64,000 bases of DNA from Zanthoxylum bungeanum. Its lineage: Eukaryota > Streptophyta > Magnoliopsida > Sapindales > Rutaceae. Position numbers and translations under genes: made by a program. Of this stretch, positions 59,852 through 64,000 are shown piece by piece; within the stretch, counting starts at the first letter, position 1; each line of letters opens with the position of its first letter. The notes below the pieces were generated by a model. The model was not told the origin of the DNA. It did no database searches and saw nothing but the letters and a program-made list of their open reading frames with translations. The stretch lies in assembly GCA_019454045.1 (NCBI GenBank), contig SKCR01033656.1:303170-367169 (forward strand). Reading direction: 5' to 3'.

Positions 59852-62362
59852 TGTTAGGGTTGGTGCTCGGAGTGCCAATCCAGATCGTATTTATGTCTGA
59901 TTCATAAATACGAGTAATTTCATTTTCCATAATATTGCTTAATTTAATGGTAGCACCCATGTCTTTTATACACTTATTCGATCTAATTATGATTAGATAT
60001 CTGATTATGATTAAATCGAAAGTAAATCTAGTTTAGTGATACATGTATATTAGACAATGACCCTAAGATTTATAATGTAGTGCGCAGTTACAACTTAGTT
60101 TGTAATTGACATTGGGAAGCACACTATAAGATGTACATCTTTAAATAAAGTTCCTGGTCAAAATTTACTAACACGGATTAGTTAGTAAAATCAGTTGAGA
60201 CCAATATATGTCGTATATCGTGACTTGGTCCGATGGTTTATCCCAATGAACCATGAGTCTCGGGAGACTTGTATAGATATGTAGGTGTTTTTTTGATAAG
60301 ACACTGAATGACTCACTAGAGATTTCCTAATAGATGGTACACCAACGTCAATAGGAATCTTCTCGAGTTGAGCGAGCATAGTGGTCCTTCGACTTGGGAT
60401 ACAACAATGGGATATATGAGTTATCCTCCACATTTTGATGGCAGTCACGTCACTGATATATTTAGATCAGACCTCTGCATGTTCTGTAGGTGTAGACTGA
60501 TGCTCGTGATATCTAGTGCATATCACGAGATGATTCGTCAACCCTGTATACATGACATAGGCATCCGCACGTGTTTACAATCTAGTAAATCCATGGTCGT
60601 GGTATAACTTCAGAAATCAATTCCGAGTGCTATTTAGAGATCGTAAATTGAAAGTTGATTATATTATACTGAACGGATTTGACGTTATCATCTTTATCCC
60701 AGGTATAATATGGATGGCTAGTGACGGATGGATTATACGTATGCAATGACCTCGACTTGCATAGTTTAGCGAGATTATCCGTGATCGTCATAGTCTATGA
60801 GTGGGTGGATTATGGAAACGAAATTGGATTTCGTGACGGATAAAACCTAAACTTAGAGAGTCTTACAATATGAAGTGTACACGTTGAGTACATGGGTAAC
60901 GCGATATGAATAATATAGATTATTCATAATATTTCATCGGATTAAGTGAGTTAACTCATATCGTTTAATCGGTTAAACGATAACACATGCATTCGGGGAT
61001 TTTGTCCGATAATAATTATTGTGCATTTGTATTTGATACATAATACGATTAGATACACATTAATTATTATTCAAATAAGATTTTGACACATGTCATAAAT
61101 ATATGTATTTGTTATTTATTGTAAATAAAAATACATACATAATAATAATTATATTAATTGATTATTTGGATATTTTATTGTTAAATATTTTAATGATTAA
61201 TTAATAACTCTTTTTTCATAAATGTTATGAAAATTTGTCCAATTATTATTGGTTTACATGGTATGATTTAATTGAACTTTATTTGTCGAAATGAGATTTG
61301 ATAATATAAAGTTTGAATTGATTTTAATTTGATTAAAATAAAAAAAAATGACAAAAATTTGTTTTTCAAGGGAAAATTATTTTCTTCATCACTTTTAACT
61401 CTCCATTATCGTGAGCTTCATAAAAAAAAATAGGTTTCAACTTTGCTTGAAGAATCCATGAAGAATCAAAGGAAAATTCAAGAAAAATGCTAAGGAATTG
61501 GAGGATTAAAGGTAATCTATCATAACCCCAAGCTTGGAATTTAGTTTCTTGTTTCTTGAGTTGTTAGAAGGGTTCTAGGGTTCCTTTGATTCTGAATTTT
61601 TTGGGTTCTTGGTTGTGGATGATGGACTGGAAGTTATATTGCATGTGTGAAGTAGATTTGGGTAAAATTAGTGTAATTCATATCCAAATTGAACATTTGA
61701 TGATGATTTGCTATTCTAGAGTGTTATGACCACTCTTATGGTACCTAGAATTGTTATTGGGTTGTTCATATGTGGTGACTTTGGTTGGTGTTATGATTAA
61801 TTAGATTAATCTTGAAAATTGGATTTAAAGCATGAAAATTGGAATTTTTGGTTTCTGGAACAGATTCTGTAAAACTGGAAATTTTATGATGAATTTAATG
61901 TCATATGAACATAATGGATGTGTTTTGGGAGCTGGAACAATTGCCGTAAATTGTTTCCGATTTGAAATAAGAGAAAACGGTCAAAAACGGCATTACCAGG
62001 TGACTTTTGAGTCAACCAGGTGACGGTTACCCAAATAATGAATCCGTCACTGTTCGGGAAGCTCATGAACTGCTCTAACACTATTGGAGCTGACTTGAGA
62101 AGTCCCCATAAGTGTCGAGTCGTCAGTTCGGTCAAAAATACGTTTTGCGTCATTTTACCGAAAAACGGTTTTCATAAAAGTTTCGCGACGTTTCAATATT
62201 ATTTTTTTTAATATTTGATATTGAATAAATAGGTTTAGGTGAAATATGAATAAATTATTCATATTAGATATTGAATAATTTATTCGGTAATTTGGAAAAG
62301 TTATAAATTACGATTTCTCCCGAACCACGCTTCTGTTGCGCCCATCGCCAAAAAACCCAACA
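59852..62362 (+). mobile_element. Orphan copia 3' LTR G (about 2.5 kb)
   Basis: It begins TGTTAGGGTTGGTGCTCGGA and ends AAAACCCAACA, an imperfect inverted terminal match. It is preceded by a polypurine tract, so it is the 3' LTR of a plus-strand element whose left portion is absent here. It is unrelated in sequence to the main LTR family. Frames inside (for example 61832-62023 and 62020-62211) show no known motifs. Confidence 0.65.
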
Positions 62363-62562
62363 GAGGACTAGCAAAATATTAGATTTAAGGATGTGACAAA
62401 TGGTAAATATGTTAGTATTTACCGACTATCTAGCTTAATATTTTGTAAGTATCTTGAGTCTTGTGAGCGTTTAGATGTGCTTTTGGTTGATTTTGCAGAT
62501 AAAAATAACATTGGGACTCAATGGAATCAATTTAGGACGTAACTGATGAAATATGGAACAAA
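62363..62562. other. Sequence between LTR G and the Athila-type LTR
   Basis: No gene seen. It probably includes the start of the Athila-type LTR or the end of its interior. No TG start was identified. Confidence 0.35.
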
Positions 62563-63544
62563 TATGGGAAAACTGTAAATGTAGCACACGTCGCGACATT
62601 GCACCTGCGCGTCTCGACGCAAATGAAATAAAATGTGCCAGCCTAATAACTCATGCGCGTTGTGATGCTGGAGTCAGCGCTTCGCGACACTAAACCAAAT
62701 GTGTTGCGACGTGAAGCCCTGAGCGTCACAACTCTCGACAATATGCGCAATCTTACCGGGATGATGGTTCTTGCGCGTCGCGACGCGCCCATGCACTCCA
62801 GGATTCCAGTAAGCTTGCTAAAGAATGAACCAAAGCCACTATATTAGAGAGCTCGTTCTAAGCCTTAGAGACAAGCTTTGATAGAGTCTCAAACCCTACT
62901 TCCAGAGCTTCCAATGTGATTTTTGAGTGAAGGCAAAACACATCAAGCATCATATAGCATTGGGATTCAACATCAAAGACGAGAAAGGCTTTGATCTTCA
63001 ATAGAGTTTATTCTTCCCTTCTCTTTTATGATGTTTTGTTTAACATTAATTATTTGTTTAGTAATCTTAGTTATGTGTTTGTGCTGTAACTAAATATATT
63101 ATCTATAGTTGTGATGAAACCAAATATTGATGATTTTATAAATTGAATTACTTTATATCTTGTGTGATGTTTTGGCTTATTTATTTAATTTAGATCTTAA
63201 TGCTTCTTGTAAATTGATCACCAATAAGATTGTTGTGGTAAATTTAAATGAACTTGACAAATGGATTTTAGGTTTAAACTTAGATTCAGTTGCACACAAC
63301 CTCATTTTAAGGGAATTCCATTCAGAATAGAAATATACATTTAGGGCGTGTGCAGCCATAATTGGAACTTGAACTTAACGAATTTAAGTTTCTTAGTTAA
63401 CATATAAATATATTTAATTAAGTCACTTTGAATGTTTGCATTTGACCATTGAAAAAGACTTATAAATACCTTTGTGTTTTCAGGTTATTAAGTCAATATA
63501 TTGCATAAGTATAGGGTAATCAATTTATTTTTAAAAGATTATTA
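62563..63544 (+). mobile_element. Athila-type LTR, probable 3' partner
   Basis: 62800-63540 aligns with 22047-22790 (GATTCCAGTAAGCTTGCTAA, then GAGAGCTCGTTCTAAGCC, then GCATCATATAGCATTGGGAT). The upstream 62585-62790 carries CGTCGCGAC motifs, some perfectly palindromic (GCGCGTCGCGACGCGCC at 62773). The right end is cut by the hAT-like terminus at 63546. Orientation fits a 3' LTR of the element starting near 22 kb. Confidence 0.6.
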
Positions 63545-63545
63545 G

Positions 63546-64000
63546 TAGGGGTGAGCAAAACTGGTTTCGGTTCCGGTTCCAAGTGGAACCGGAACCTACC
63601 CAATTAAACAGGGTACCCTATTATTCGGTTCCAATCTGGTTCCGGTTCGGTTCCGGTCCGGTTCCGAATTACCCTATTTTAAAATATTTTAATGAAAACT
63701 ACATTCCAATACGAGTCCGTAGGAAAAAACGGGGACCAAATCGGAGTGCGGAAGCTCAAGAACGGAAAAAAAAAATGAAGTTTTTTTAATTGATATTGTA
63801 TTTTTGTGATTAAAAAAATGAATAAAGAGGAAGTGAGCAAATTAACATGTGCATAGCAGTAACTAAAAAACTAGAGAGTCGGCCTACTCATACAGAAGTT
63901 AGCTTAAGACTAATGATGGGTCCTCAAGTATAAGCTTAAGTTTTTTATCCTAAAGGTAATTAATATGATATCAAAACCAAGTTTGACCATTTGGTCTAAT
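63546..64000 (+). mobile_element. hAT-like transposon terminus (partial)
   Basis: TAGGGGTGAGCAAAA is the typical outer end of many plant hAT and hAT-derived MITEs. GGTTCCGG-rich subterminal repeats follow, as does a perfect 13-bp hairpin, GGTTCCGGTTCCA-AG-TGGAACCGGAACC (63569-63596). The opposite terminus is not in the window. No transposase is seen to 64000. The frame 63583-63789 arises from the GGTTCC repeats. Confidence 0.55.

Overview
This window is plant nuclear DNA, AT-rich and apparently intergenic. It consists almost entirely of LTR retrotransposons nested in one another. I see no intact single-copy host gene, no rRNA or tRNA gene and no CRISPR array. The plant assignment rests on three things: Ty1/copia and Ty3/gypsy polyproteins of plant lineages, an initiator-Met primer-binding site (TGGTATCAGAGC) beside several LTRs, and a plant mobile domain (PMD) reading frame. 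The species cannot be named from the sequence. All boundaries were placed by eye.

Left part (1-8.3 kb). This is the 3' end of a plus-strand gypsy element. Its interior holds a 2.09-kb tandem duplication carrying an antisense PMD frame, and it ends in a 507-bp LTR (4502-5008). The element sits in the leader of a minus-strand copia element whose 5' LTR is 6224-8154.

Middle-left (8.3-19 kb). A minus-strand copia element (8319-18977, target duplication ATCCC) has both LTRs, a primer site and decayed gag, protease, integrase, RT and RNase H. A 1.7-kb solo LTR (target duplication ATAAC) lies between its integrase and RT.

Centre to right (about 22-63.5 kb). The scaffold appears to be one old Athila-like gypsy element. 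Its 5' LTR and primer site end near 23.05 kb and pol runs to about 30.5 kb. The env-like ORF begins at 31.4 kb and resumes at 46.65 kb, and a matching LTR lies at about 62.6-63.5 kb. Its RT is split by a solo LTR (25887-27986). Its env-like ORF is split by a second gypsy element (31748-46647, imperfect target duplication GCTGG/GCCGG). Inside that element sits a three-LTR array of an internally deleted copia (34654-41439). Farther right are another minus-strand copia element (about 47.5-59.7 kb) with its own nested solo LTR (52341-54286, target duplication TCCAA) and an orphan 2.5-kb copia LTR (59852-62362). The window ends in a hAT-like transposon terminus (63546 onward).

Nine LTRs belong to one copia superfamily of roughly 2-kb LTRs: 6224, 8319, 17448, 34654, 36970, 39366, 47543, 52341 and 56158. 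No coherent multi-gene host system is visible. The items most worth following are the rearranged LTRs, the recurring LTR motifs, the antisense PMD frame and the long nested chronology.
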